Positions 10,425-19,363 of a stretch of DNA of 64,000 nucleotides are shown here, in pieces. Every line of letters starts with the position of its first letter. Position 1 is the stretch's first letter. The notes below the pieces were generated by a model that saw nothing but the letters and a program-made list of their open reading frames with translations, was not told the origin of the DNA and did no database searches. Source of the DNA: Bacillus massilioanorexius (GTDB taxonomy: Bacteria > Bacillota > Bacilli > Bacillales > DSM-1321); contig NZ_CABKRX010000094.1 of NCBI RefSeq assembly GCF_902374955.1, positions 186,001 to 250,000 on the forward strand, read 5' to 3'. The translations under genes and the position numbers were made by a program.

Positions 10425-11954
10425 ATGAATGAACGATGGGATGTGTATTCTCCATCAACAGGGGAGAAAATTTATACGATGGAAGAAACAAACATAAGTG
10501 ATCTTCCTATAGTTATCAAACAATCGAAAAAAAGTTTTATTTCTTGGAGTCAGTTAGATATTTCCGATCGGTTAATTTACTTTACAAAATTACGAAATGT
10601 TATTATCAATCAATTAGATAAAACAGCAGATATTGTTTCACAAGATGCAGGTAAAGTAAAACTGGACGCATTAGTAGCAGATGTAATGCCAGTTCTTGAT
10701 TTTTTAACTTTTATTGAAAAAAATGCTAAACGAATGCTTCAACGGCAGAAAGTAGCGACACCAATACTTTTTATTGGAAAAAAATCATATATAGATTATA
10801 TGCCAAGAGGAGTAGTACTTGTGATTTCCCCTTGGAATTACCCTTTTCAGCTTTCTATGGTTCCGATATTGAGCGCATTAATTTCTGGTAACACTGTAGT
10901 GGCAAAGCCATCAGAAGTGACTCCTTATGTCGGAAAGCATATGGAGGATTTATTTAAACAAGCAGGATTTCCAGATGGTGTTGTCCAATTCGCTCACGGT
11001 GGTAAAGATTTAGGGCAAGCATTAGTCGAATCTAACCCAGATTATATTTTCTTTACTGGATCTGTAGCTACCGGTAAAATTATTGCCCAACAAGCGGTAA
11101 AACACTTGATTCCTTATACTTTAGAATTGGGTGGGAAAGATCCAATGATTGTCTGTGAAGATGCTAATATTGAGAGAGCTGCTAAGGGAGCAGTCTGGGG
11201 TGCCTTTACAAATAGTGGGCAAGTATGTATGAGCGTAGAACGTTTATATGTCCATGAAAAAATTCACGAATCATTTGTAAGTGCGGTTAAGCGTGAGATA
11301 GCATATTTAAAGCAGGGTAGTACGATAGACGATGATATTGGAAGCATGACCTTTGATAATCAAGTAGAAATTGTTAAAAAACATGTGAATGATGCTTTAA
11401 ATAAGGGAGCAACATTAGAGACTGGTACTCCACCTGATCAATGGAATGAAAGCAGTATGTTTATTAATCCGATGGTATTAACCAATGTGACAAACGATAT
11501 GAAAATAGTCAATGAAGAGACATTTGGTCCGATTATGCCTATTATTCCTTTCAAAAATGAAGAAGAGGTTATTTCACTAGCCAATAATTCTTTGTATGGT
11601 CTAAATGCTAGTGTTTGGTCAAATGACCTTACTAGGGCCAATCGAATTGCTAATCAGCTTGTTTCAGGGGCTGTCATCATAAATGATGTCATTATTTCTG
11701 TAGCGAATCATCATCTTCCTTTTGGAGGAGCCAAGCAAAGTGGTATAGGTCGATATCATGGTGAAAATGGACTACGTATGTTTTGTCATGAAAAAGCTAT
11801 TATGATTGACTCAGGAAAAAAAGTGAAAGAGGTTCAATGGTATCCTTATCGAGGGAAATATGAGGACTTTAAAAATCTAATAGTAGCCTTCTTTGGTGAC
11901 TCCAAAAAATGGCCAACTTTTTTGAAAAGCTATCTTAAATTACAAAAAAAATAA
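10425..11954 (+). CDS. NAD(P)-dependent aldehyde dehydrogenase
   Basis: Cytosolic ALDH-superfamily enzyme of 509 residues that oxidises an aldehyde to the acid. Visible motifs are the cofactor-binding VISPWNYPFQLSM (about residue 135), FTGSVATGK, the general base in LELGGKDP (about 243) and the catalytic cysteine in NSGQVCMSVE (about 278). The C-terminus carries LPFGGAKQSGIGRYHGENG. Downstream of this is a 50-residue basic tail, so it may associate with the membrane like long-chain fatty-aldehyde dehydrogenases. The substrate cannot be read from the sequence. Its closeness to swrC suggests co-transcription. Confidence 0.9.
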   Translation: MNERWDVYSPSTGEKIYTMEETNISDLPIVIKQSKKSFISWSQLDISDRLIYFTKLRNVIINQLDKTADIVSQDAGKVKLDALVADVMPVLDFLTFIEKNAKRMLQRQKVATPILFIGKKSYIDYMPRGVVLVISPWNYPFQLSMVPILSALISGNTVVAKPSEVTPYVGKHMEDLFKQAGFPDGVVQFAHGGKDLGQALVESNPDYIFFTGSVATGKIIAQQAVKHLIPYTLELGGKDPMIVCEDANIERAAKGAVWGAFTNSGQVCMSVERLYVHEKIHESFVSAVKREIAYLKQGSTIDDDIGSMTFDNQVEIVKKHVNDALNKGATLETGTPPDQWNESSMFINPMVLTNVTNDMKIVNEETFGPIMPIIPFKNEEEVISLANNSLYGLNASVWSNDLTRANRIANQLVSGAVIINDVIISVANHHLPFGGAKQSGIGRYHGENGLRMFCHEKAIMIDSGKKVKEVQWYPYRGKYEDFKNLIVAFFGDSKKWPTFLKSYLKLQKK

Positions 11955-12053
11955 AAATAGCAATCTTGTAAATGATTTTTCAAAGAAAAAATGTTGCAAT
12001 ATCTTTTTTGATGAAATATACTACTAATATAAATTAATAAAGTGTTCCTTTTC

Positions 12054-12193
12054 AAAGGGGAGTAGCGTTAGGGTTCGCCCTAAAACAAAGTCGTCAATTC
12101 GTGGAAGTGATCTTCCTCCGGCTTTGTTGGCTTAATTACTTAAATTATGCTCAGCAAGACCTTTGCCATTTTACTGGCAGAGGTCTTTTTTGT
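12054..12193 (+). promoter_or_regulatory. yybP-ykoY (manganese) riboswitch with terminator
   Basis: The leader begins AAAGGGGAGTAGCGTTAGGG and ends with TGCTCAGCAAGACCTTTGCC, the highly conserved parts of the yybP-ykoY class, which senses Mn2+. The expression platform is the hairpin AAGACCTTTGCC...GGCAGAGGTCTT plus T6 at 12156-12193. The conserved 3' block overlaps the terminator stem, so ligand binding should prevent termination and switch on the gene downstream, a TerC-family exporter. This is a standard arrangement. Confidence 0.95.
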
Positions 12194-12266
12194 TTGCTTG
12201 TAATCCAACTTTTGGATAAGTACAAATGGGAAGAAAGAAGAACACTAATATTGGAGGTTGAAACAT

Positions 12267-13046
12267 ATGGAAGCAGCAGTTTTATTAGAGTATGGTTGGG
12301 TTCTTCTTGTTTTAATTGGACTTGAAGGTATACTTGCAGCTGATAATGCCGTTGTATTAGCAGTAATGGTTAAACATTTACCACCGGCTGAAAGAAAAAA
12401 AGCATTATTTTATGGTTTATTAGGAGCATTTGTATTCCGTATAGGAAGTTTATTCTTAATTTCTTATCTTGTAAACGTTTGGCAAGTCCAAGCTATTGGT
12501 GCGGTGTATCTATTATTTATCGCGGCTCATCATTTATACAAAAAATGGGCACATAAAGATGAATTATATGAAGCACAACCAAAGGTTGGGAGTGGATCTG
12601 GCTTTTGGATGACAGTGGCAAAAGTAGAATTAGCAGATATTGCTTTCGCTGTAGATTCTATGTTAGCAGCAGTAGTACTTGCAAAAACATTACCTGCAAC
12701 TGGATGGTTTTCTGTAGGTGATATTGACGGTGGACAATTCCTTGTAATGTTCTTAGGTGGATTTATCGGAGTTGTTATTATGCGGTTTGCAGCTCATTTA
12801 TTTGTTGATTTACTTCATAAAAGACCATCATTGGAAACAGCAGCATTCTTTATTGTCGGTTGGGTAGGGGTGAAGCTAGCAGTATTCACATTAGCTCATC
12901 CTTCCATTGGAATTATTCCACATGAGTTCCCAGAGTCACTTACTTGGAAACTAATTTTCTGGATTGTGTTACTTGGTATTGTAGCTTGTGGTTTTATCTT
13001 TTCAAAAGAGAAAAATTCCAAACCTGAAGAGAAAGGATTAATGTAA
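12267..13046 (+). CDS. TerC-family membrane protein, probable manganese exporter (YkoY/MeeY-like)
   Basis: A 259-residue protein with 7-8 membrane segments. Acidic intramembrane motifs typical of TerC are present: GLEGILAADNAVVLAVM (about residue 17) and KVELADIAFAVDSMLAAV (about 118). The start is ATG 12267 with TTGGAGG upstream. The upstream Mn2+ riboswitch strongly supports a role in exporting manganese or metallating exported proteins, as shown for B. subtilis relatives. It is monocistronic, with its own terminator. Confidence 0.93.
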   Translation: MEAAVLLEYGWVLLVLIGLEGILAADNAVVLAVMVKHLPPAERKKALFYGLLGAFVFRIGSLFLISYLVNVWQVQAIGAVYLLFIAAHHLYKKWAHKDELYEAQPKVGSGSGFWMTVAKVELADIAFAVDSMLAAVVLAKTLPATGWFSVGDIDGGQFLVMFLGGFIGVVIMRFAAHLFVDLLHKRPSLETAAFFIVGWVGVKLAVFTLAHPSIGIIPHEFPESLTWKLIFWIVLLGIVACGFIFSKEKNSKPEEKGLM

Positions 13047-13060
13047 CCAATTAAAAATAG

Positions 13061-13092
13061 AAAAAGCTGAGTCAATCTGACTCAGCTTTTTT
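13061..13092 (+). terminator. Terminator after the TerC gene
   Basis: AAAAGCTGAGTCA pairs with TGACTCAGCTTTT around a three-base loop, followed by T. Confidence 0.95.
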
Positions 13093-13326
13093 ATATTATA
13101 ATAATTTTTATTATCTTATTAAAGTGAAAAATTATAGTAATTTGATTTATTTGTCATTAGTCACAATTTAGACGCAAAGCTATGAAAATCTCAAAATAAT
13201 ATACCAAAATAATAATAAAAGTGTTATTCTATAAACAAGAAATGAAACCCCTTACAAAACTAAAAAGAAGTACTAGTCATAATTCTATTAATCTTACTAA
13301 TAGGGGTACTATTTTTTTTATTAAGA

Positions 13327-13367
13327 GTTGTCTGACATCAGATGACTTATCTCTAAAAGGTTTTTGT
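13327..13367 (+). promoter_or_regulatory. Palindromic operator and promoter before the NCS1 permease
   Basis: GTTGTCTGACATCAGATGAC (13327-13346) is a near-palindrome of the kind bound by GntR-family repressors. It overlaps a possible -35 (TGACTT, 13343) of a promoter whose -10 could be TAAAAT near 13367. The rest of the 343-base gap (13047-13390) is AT-rich. It also holds an imperfect hairpin at 13271-13317 (AGTAC...GTACT with a long T run), which may be an attenuator. No purine riboswitch consensus was found despite the purine-related genes downstream. Confidence 0.4.
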
Positions 13368-13390
13368 AAAATGAAGTGGAGGGAACTACA

Positions 13391-14785
13391 GTGAGTACAC
13401 AACATCCAGATTTAATTGCAGAAAATGAAAGAACCGGTAGTCCAAAACAACTATTTTGGATATGGTTTTCATTGAACATTGGCGTAATGGGCTTAGTGTA
13501 TGGAGGAATTATTGTAAGTTATGGTTTAAACTTTGTTCAATCTGTCATTGCAGCATTAGTCGGAGCGGCTTCGTTTTCACTAATTGGATATTTAAGCTTA
13601 CCTGGTAAATTAGGCAAAGCCCCAACATTTGTCCTATCAAGAGCAGCCTTCGGTGGTAAAGGCAACTTAATTCCTGCTGTTCTAGCGTGGATTTGCTTAA
13701 TCGGATGGTTAAGTATGGGGAATGTACCTACAGGGATTTTTTCTCTTAATGCAATCGTTACAGCTGCTGGTTTTGAGGTTACAACAACTACTCAAATAAT
13801 TGGATTAATAGCCTTAACAGTTGCTATTATGGCACTTTCTTTAGTGAAGCAAGAAACATTAGTAAAAGCACAAACGATTTTCACATACATTTTTGGAGCA
13901 TTGACAATAGTAGTATTGGTGATTCTTGTACCACAAACTGATTGGTCTGCTCTTGTTAATATGCCAAATGGTGATTGGATAGGAGGAGTACTACCAGCTA
14001 TCTCCATTATTATTGCAGGATCAGCTTTAAGCTGGGCAATGGTAGCCAGTGACTACTCATGTTATCAAAGTCCAAAGTCATCAAATAAATCCATTTTCTG
14101 GACAACAACATTAGCATCCTCTATTCCATTGTTTGTTATTATGTTTTTAGGAATTTTAATGAATGCAACGAATCCAGAATTAGTAGATTCTGCGGATCCA
14201 GTTGCAGCATTAGCATTACAAATGCCTAAATGGATGGTAATTCCGTATTTCTTTACGGCACTAGGAGGAATTGTTCCACCAGCAGTTATTTCATTACGTT
14301 CAGGACGTCAAGCTTTAGAGGCGACTAATATTAGAATTTCAGAACGTACATCTATACTGTTCCATGGTGCAATTATGATTCTACTACCATCATATGTATT
14401 ATTTATTAACGGTAACTTCTTAGGTTCATTCCAAATGTTCTTAGGTTTAGTTGGTATTGGTTTAGCGGCTTGGACAGCAGTATTTATGGCTGATTACATT
14501 ATTTTACGTAAGAAAAATGGTTATGATCCTGAATTAATTACAGGTGAGAAAAATAATGGAATTAATGTAGGAAATGTAAGTATTTGGGTTGGAAGTGTTA
14601 TTGTTGGTTTCTTATTTACAACAAATGGAATCATTCCAGCTCCATTTGCAAAAGGGATATTTGAAGGAAACAGTCTTGGGGTATTATTAACGTTCGCAGT
14701 TGGTTTCGTTGCAAGCTGTATTTATTCTTCAAGTCAATTAAAAAAACAAAATGTGAAAAAAGAATTAACTAAAAAAGTAGGATGA
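13391..14785 (+). CDS. NCS1-family cytosine/purine permease
   Basis: A membrane symporter of 464 residues with 12 predicted helices. The family features KQLFWIWFSLNIGVMGLVYG (residues about 18-37), SWAMVASDYSCYQ in the middle and a long chain of alternating helices fit nucleobase:cation symporter-1 proteins such as CodB. The start is GTG 13391, with GGAGGG 8 bases upstream. The next gene, deoD, follows after 46 bases with no terminator between, so the pair probably takes up and salvages nucleobases or nucleosides together. Confidence 0.9.
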   Translation: MSTQHPDLIAENERTGSPKQLFWIWFSLNIGVMGLVYGGIIVSYGLNFVQSVIAALVGAASFSLIGYLSLPGKLGKAPTFVLSRAAFGGKGNLIPAVLAWICLIGWLSMGNVPTGIFSLNAIVTAAGFEVTTTTQIIGLIALTVAIMALSLVKQETLVKAQTIFTYIFGALTIVVLVILVPQTDWSALVNMPNGDWIGGVLPAISIIIAGSALSWAMVASDYSCYQSPKSSNKSIFWTTTLASSIPLFVIMFLGILMNATNPELVDSADPVAALALQMPKWMVIPYFFTALGGIVPPAVISLRSGRQALEATNIRISERTSILFHGAIMILLPSYVLFINGNFLGSFQMFLGLVGIGLAAWTAVFMADYIILRKKNGYDPELITGEKNNGINVGNVSIWVGSVIVGFLFTTNGIIPAPFAKGIFEGNSLGVLLTFAVGFVASCIYSSSQLKKQNVKKELTKKVG

Positions 14786-14831
14786 TTTTTAAATCATAAT
14801 AAAGATTCAAAACGGTTTGGAGGACATAATT

Positions 14832-15542
14832 ATGAGTATTCATTTAAATGCAGTAGAAGGCCAGATTTCAGAAAAGGTGTTAATGCCAGGAGATCCACTT
14901 CGTGCCAAATATATTGCGGATACATTTTTAGAAAACGTAGAATGTCATAATACAGTACGTGGAATGTATGGCTATACTGGCTATTACAAAGGAGAAAAAA
15001 TTTCTATTCAATCATCTGGAATGGGTGCTCCTTCAATGAGTATTTACGCAACTGAATTAATAAAGGATTATGGTGTGAAAAATATTATTCGAATCGGTAC
15101 AATCGGAGCAATGAAGCGTGAAGTAAAGATTCGTGATATTATAATGGCGATGGCGGCAACAAATGATTCAAAAATGCCAAATCGTATTTTCCCAGGAATT
15201 AATTATGCTCCAAATGCAAGCTTTACACTTTTAGAAAGAGCATACCGTTTATCTAAACAATACGAAGATATGACAGTTCGTGTTGGGAATGTATATACGG
15301 GCGATGCATTCTATGAAGATGATGATTCTATGATTCATAAATTAGCTGACTACGGTGTATTAGGTGTTGACATGGAAACTTCAGCTCTTTATACGTTAGG
15401 TGCACGTTATAACGTGGATGTATTAAGCATTATGACTGTAAGTGATCATGTTATTACTGGGGAAGAAACAACAGCAGAAGAAAGACAAACTACTTTTAAT
15501 GATATGATTACAGTAGCATTAGAAACTTTAATAAATGAATAA
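14832..15542 (+). CDS. deoD: Purine nucleoside phosphorylase DeoD
   Basis: Cleaves purine (deoxy)nucleosides with phosphate to the base and (deoxy)ribose-1-phosphate. The 236-residue length is normal for the hexameric DeoD class. Motifs seen are MPGDPLRAKYIA (phosphate site), RIGTIGAM, GVDMETSALYTL (nucleoside-binding glutamate) and TVSDHVITGEETTAEERQTT (catalytic Asp). ATG 14832 follows GGAGG. It is co-oriented with the NCS1 permease, making a salvage pair, and is followed by a strong terminator. Confidence 0.96.
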   Translation: MSIHLNAVEGQISEKVLMPGDPLRAKYIADTFLENVECHNTVRGMYGYTGYYKGEKISIQSSGMGAPSMSIYATELIKDYGVKNIIRIGTIGAMKREVKIRDIIMAMAATNDSKMPNRIFPGINYAPNASFTLLERAYRLSKQYEDMTVRVGNVYTGDAFYEDDDSMIHKLADYGVLGVDMETSALYTLGARYNVDVLSIMTVSDHVITGEETTAEERQTTFNDMITVALETLINE

Positions 15543-15552
15543 ATAAAGAATG

Positions 15553-15592
15553 AAAAAGTATGAGTTGGTTTGGACAACTCATACTTTTTTTA
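15553..15592 (+). terminator. Terminator after deoD
   Basis: AAAAGTATGAGTTG pairs with CAACTCATACTTTT, followed by T7. Confidence 0.95.
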
Positions 15593-15809
15593 TTTAGAGT
15601 CTTTTTTTCGTCATTGCTGATTACAAATTGTCCAAATTTCCTTCAAGAAAACAATAGCACACTGCAAAGAATGAGTACGATGTCTTGGCGCTACTTGTAT
15701 AAAGCGAAAAGCTATCAGTAAAAGTCAGAAAGATACATATAGACAGAAATGAAGCGAGAAGGTAATATATTTAGTATTACGAAATATTTGTTTTAAAGGT
15801 TGGTTGTAG

Positions 15810-17021
15810 ATGATAACAAATAAAAATGTGTGGATATTAATGATGGGGGAATTCATAGCAAATTTAGGATTATGGCTTGGAACGATTGGAAATCTAGAGT
15901 TTCTGCAACATCTTGTGCCATCTGATTTACATAAATCTTTAATACTGCTCTTGGGGATGCTTGCTGGAGTAGTGATAGCACCTCTTGCTGGCAAATTAAT
16001 TGATAATTCTTCTAAAAAGAAAATTATGATTTATTCAAGTGGACTTCGAATTCTTTCCGTTTGGTTTATGTTTCTCGCGATTGAAGCAAATAGTATCATG
16101 TGGATGTGTGTGTATATGGTTGTTATTGGGATTGCGAATGCCTTTTATATGCCAGCATTACAGGCTGCAATACCATTGATCGTTGAAGAGCGACAACTAA
16201 TGAATTTGAATGGTTTACATATGAATGTCGGGACTGTAGCTAGAATTATGGGTACAGCTTTAGCGGGAATTGCTTTGTTGTATTTATCGTTATTTCAAGT
16301 ATATTTCTTATCGATGTTAACCTATTTATTTATATTCGTTTGTACTTTTTTTCTACATATTAAAGAAGGTTCTACTAACAATTCTGAGAAAAACACACAT
16401 GCCAGATCAAAAGGTGGATTTAAAGAAATTATACCTATTCTTCAACGAACTCCTACAGTTTTAATGGGACTCGTTCTATTACTAGTTCCCACGTTATTTT
16501 TAGGTAGCTTTAATTTAATGGTATTAAAAATTGGTGAATTACAAAACGATCCCGCTGTCAAAAGTTGGCTATATACAGCTGAAGGTATAGGATTTATGGT
16601 AGGTGCTTTTTTTGCTAGGAAGATTACAGGTAATAAAAATCCAATCCATGTAATGCTACTAGCAGCAACGGTTATGGCAGCTTCGCATTTATCGCTTTAT
16701 TTTGCTGATATAAAAATTGCTTCTATTATAACCTTTGCGATGTTTGGATTAGCAGCGGGTGTATTTTTCCCGATTTCTGCAACTTTATTTCAAACGATGG
16801 TTGCAAGAGAAGTACATGGTACTTTCTTTTCATTTAAAGGCATGGCCGATCGACTGTTATTTCAAGGTATATTAGTAACAGCTGGTTTGTTTTTAGATAC
16901 GATTGGTTTTAAAAATATGGTTCTAGTGTTTGGAACAATATCTGTTTGTATCGTTCTGACCTTTTTGTATAGTCAAAGGAGAAGAGAAAGACAGTCATTA
17001 TTAAAAAATAGAGCCATATAA
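15810..17021 (+). CDS. Major facilitator superfamily transporter
   Basis: A 403-residue protein with about 11-12 hydrophobic helices, beginning MITNKNVWILMMGEFIANLG. A short cytoplasmic loop after helix 2 carries GKLIDNSSKKK, an MFS A-like motif, and a basic central linker (about residues 190-205) separates the two halves. It resembles the group of MFS proteins annotated as enterobactin or macrolide exporters, but the substrate cannot be told. The start is ATG 15810. The upstream 15593-15809 stretch shows no feature. The shared terminator faces the lactate-permease remnant. Confidence 0.82.
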   Translation: MITNKNVWILMMGEFIANLGLWLGTIGNLEFLQHLVPSDLHKSLILLLGMLAGVVIAPLAGKLIDNSSKKKIMIYSSGLRILSVWFMFLAIEANSIMWMCVYMVVIGIANAFYMPALQAAIPLIVEERQLMNLNGLHMNVGTVARIMGTALAGIALLYLSLFQVYFLSMLTYLFIFVCTFFLHIKEGSTNNSEKNTHARSKGGFKEIIPILQRTPTVLMGLVLLLVPTLFLGSFNLMVLKIGELQNDPAVKSWLYTAEGIGFMVGAFFARKITGNKNPIHVMLLAATVMAASHLSLYFADIKIASIITFAMFGLAAGVFFPISATLFQTMVAREVHGTFFSFKGMADRLLFQGILVTAGLFLDTIGFKNMVLVFGTISVCIVLTFLYSQRRRERQSLLKNRAI

Positions 17022-17053
17022 AAAGTGTCCTAAATACTTAGGACACTTTTTTC
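17021..17053. terminator. Bidirectional terminator between MFS gene and lctP remnant
   Basis: AAAAGTGTCCTAA pairs with TTAGGACACTTTT around ATAC, with A and T runs on both flanks, between two converging genes. Confidence 0.93.
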
Positions 17054-17068
17054 TCATTTGTTAAATTG

Positions 17069-18244
17069 TTATGGAACCATAAAGGATAGTACATTGCTTT
17101 GTAGGAACGTAATAATTGCTACTAACAGAAGTAAAAATATACTATGTTTGAATGTGAAACGTAATAACTCAGATTCTCTACCTGCTAGTCCAACCGCAGC
17201 ACACGCTACAGCAATCGATTGAGGAGAAATCATTTTACCTGTTACCCCACCTGAAGAGTTCGCAGCAAGCGCAAGAACTTCGTTCATACCGATCCCATTG
17301 GCAGTGATTTTTTGTAAATTTCCGAACAATACGTTTGCTGAAGTATCAGAGCCAGTAATAAATACCCCTAACCATCCGAGGAATGGAGAGAAGAATGGGA
17401 ATAGAGCACCCGTTTTAGCTAATGCCATACCTAATGTAGTACTCATACCTGACGCGTTTGTAATATAGGCAAATGCTACAACGGCAGCGATTGTAATGGT
17501 AGGGAATTTTAGTTCGTTTAAAGTTTCACCGAAAGTGATGAACCAATCTTTAAATGAAATTTTAACAATAAATTTTGTAATAAATGCTGTAATAAGGATA
17601 GCAGAACCGGCAGCAGCAAGTAGTTCTAATTTATACACAGCTGCAATTGTAGCACCAGCGCCATTCAAAATTTGATTGTGAACAAATGGTACTTCCGGTA
17701 GGAATGATAGTGCACTACCAATTGAATTTACAGCCTTTAAAATAACATTTGTACCTTCATAATGTCCTTGAAGAGCAATTTTGACTGTTGGAATACCCCA
17801 TAAGGAAATGATTGCTGTTAAAACTAAAAATGGTGACCATGCCTTAAATATTTGACCACCTGTGTATTTTTTCTCTTCAACTTGTGCTGTTGCAGCAACT
17901 TCTGATTCTGTTTTAAAATGGAACGTGTTTTTTGGTTTCCAGAATTTTAAGAAAATGGCTAATGCAATCATAGATACTAGGGCTGAAATAATATCAGGAA
18001 GTTCTGGTCCCATGAAGTTAGAAGTCAGAAATTGTGTAACAGCAAAAGAAACACCTGTTACTATAATAGCTGGAAATACTTCTTTTGTTTTTTTCCATCC
18101 AGCCATGATAAAGATTAAATAGAATGGAATAAAGACTGATAAAAATGGTAATTGTCGTCCAAGCATTTTACTGATTTCAATCGCTGAAACACCAGTTGGC
18201 CCTTCTAGAGCGATAATCGGTGATCCGATTGCACCGAAAGCAAC
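17069..18244 (-). pseudogene. lctP: L-lactate permease, 5'-truncated remnant
   Basis: The reading frame matches the C-terminal two thirds of LctP/LutP: AFGAIGSPIIALEGPTG, then LGRQLPFLSVFIPFYL, and FLGWLGVFITGSDTSANVLF near the C-terminus. The frame opens directly after a TAA at 18245-18247. About 391 residues remain against roughly 530-560 in intact permeases, so the first 150 or so (several helices) are gone and nothing similar lies upstream. An internal ATG at 18166 gives 365 residues but has no good ribosome-binding site. It is probably a non-functional relic. Confidence 0.85.
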
Positions 18245-18387
18245 TTAAAAATATAACCGTTCTTATAGGTATATTTGGTTTATATAATAATGAGAATTAA
18301 GGGATATCTGCTATCTATAGTTATTTATCATGAAGTTATTTATTTGGTGATAGAAATAGACCGTTTAACTTTAGGAGAGTCGTTAGC

Positions 18388-18726
18388 ATGAGTATGTGGG
18401 GAATCGTTTTTATTAGACTAATGATGGTGGTCATATGTTTCATAATAGTAAGTTTTTGGGGTTTTTGTTATGGGAAAAATAAGATGACGCGTATTCTTTT
18501 ATCTATAGTTGTTCCGTTCGTTATCGGTTATTTAGGGGTGAACCTCGTTATACCTTTATCTATTTATTATTTAACAGGATTAAATAGGCTATTTTTAGAT
18601 TTACTTCTGTATTCAATTTGCTTCGCAGCCCTATTAGATATGGGTTATAAAAAACTTTCACTTCTTTTTGCTATTACGTCTTTACTTTTTTCCTTTTTGA
18701 TTTTCTTGCGGATTTGGATTTATTAA
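18388..18726 (+). CDS. Small four-helix membrane protein, unknown function
   Basis: The 112-residue protein is almost entirely hydrophobic, with about four membrane helices and short charged loops (GKNKMTR, GYKKLS). The start is ATG 18388, with TAGGAG upstream. I do not recognise the family. It has its own terminator and lies between the lctP remnant and the SASP gene. Confidence 0.65.
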   Translation: MSMWGIVFIRLMMVVICFIIVSFWGFCYGKNKMTRILLSIVVPFVIGYLGVNLVIPLSIYYLTGLNRLFLDLLLYSICFAALLDMGYKKLSLLFAITSLLFSFLIFLRIWIY

Positions 18727-18753
18727 AAAGGCTCCTATTCAGGAGCCTCTTTT
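18726..18753. terminator. Bidirectional terminator
   Basis: AAAAGGCTCCT pairs with AGGAGCCTCTTTT, between two converging genes. Confidence 0.9.
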
Positions 18754-18764
18754 AGCTATATATG

Positions 18765-18956
18765 TTATTGTCCTGATTTAAATTGAGATTGTGCTTGTTG
18801 TACTAGGCGTTTTGTAATTTCTCCACCTACAGAGCCATTGGCGCGAGCGCTAGTATCTGAACCTAAAGTTACTCCGAATTCTTGAGCAATTTCATATTTA
18901 TATTGATTAAGCATTTGTTCTACTCCAGGGACTAATAGTTTATTACTATTTGACAT
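18765..18956 (-). CDS. Alpha/beta-type small acid-soluble spore protein
   Basis: A 63-residue DNA-binding spore protein. It shows both family signatures: the germination protease region around EIAQEFGVTLGSD and the DNA-binding segment ANGSVGGEITKRLVQ. These proteins coat forespore DNA and protect it from UV and heat. ATG 18956 is chosen because AAGGAGTG lies 7 bases upstream. A CATACTA element at 19001-19007 fits a sigma-G -10, as expected for an ssp gene. Confidence 0.95.
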   Translation of the reverse strand: MSNSNKLLVPGVEQMLNQYKYEIAQEFGVTLGSDTSARANGSVGGEITKRLVQQAQSQFKSGQ

Positions 18957-19000
18957 ATCGTTCACTCCTTATATCTTATACAGAGTTTCCTCTGTAAGAT

Positions 19001-19007
19001 TAGTATG
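19001..19007 (-). promoter_or_regulatory. Probable sigma-G -10 element of the SASP gene
   Basis: CATACTA on the minus strand, about 45 bases before the start codon, matches the sigma-G -10 consensus exactly. The -35 region is not clear. Confidence 0.55.
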
Positions 19008-19209
19008 GCATTTGATATATTTATTATGTTTATGCTTTAGTGGGAAAAATCCCTTTTAATGAGATGAACGAAAAAAAATGTCAAAGATGTTTGATAATGA
19101 CCATGAATAGGGGATATTAAAAAAGGTTGGTGGATGAAAGATTATTATTTAATTGCACTTTGATCATAAAACAGTTGGTAAATGTTGTTCGATAGGATGA
19201 GGACGATGA

Positions 19210-19315
19210 GTCAACTCTGGGAGCTGTAGGACAAGCTTGATTCTACAAGATCATTGTATGAAGGAGTTTCACGACCTGTGGAAAGCAACCTTCCTGCAAT
19301 GGGATGTAATAGGCG
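19210..19315. repeat. Possible decayed copy of the dispersed intergenic repeat
   Basis: Blocks GGGAGCTGTAGGACAAGCTT, GTGGAAAGCAACCTTCCTGC and AATGGGATGTAATAG resemble the order and spacing of the GGAGTGGAAAGCTGCAAGA...GGAAAGC...TCCTGGAGTGGAAAT family. The match is poor. It lies in the 407-base gap 18957-19363, which otherwise shows only the SASP promoter. Confidence 0.35.
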
Positions 19316-19363
19316 ATAAAGTGAAAACAACCTGAAGAATACACGAATAAGGGGATAAGATAT

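Noticed and set aside
12101..12325. A 74-codon frame before the TerC gene
   Set aside because: It lies within the Mn riboswitch and overlaps the real gene in another frame.
13160..13200. GACGCAAAGCTATG resembles the core of a c-di-GMP-I (GEMM) riboswitch
   Set aside because: The upstream GCAAACC-type helix and tetraloop receptor are absent and the following stem does not pair; treated as chance.
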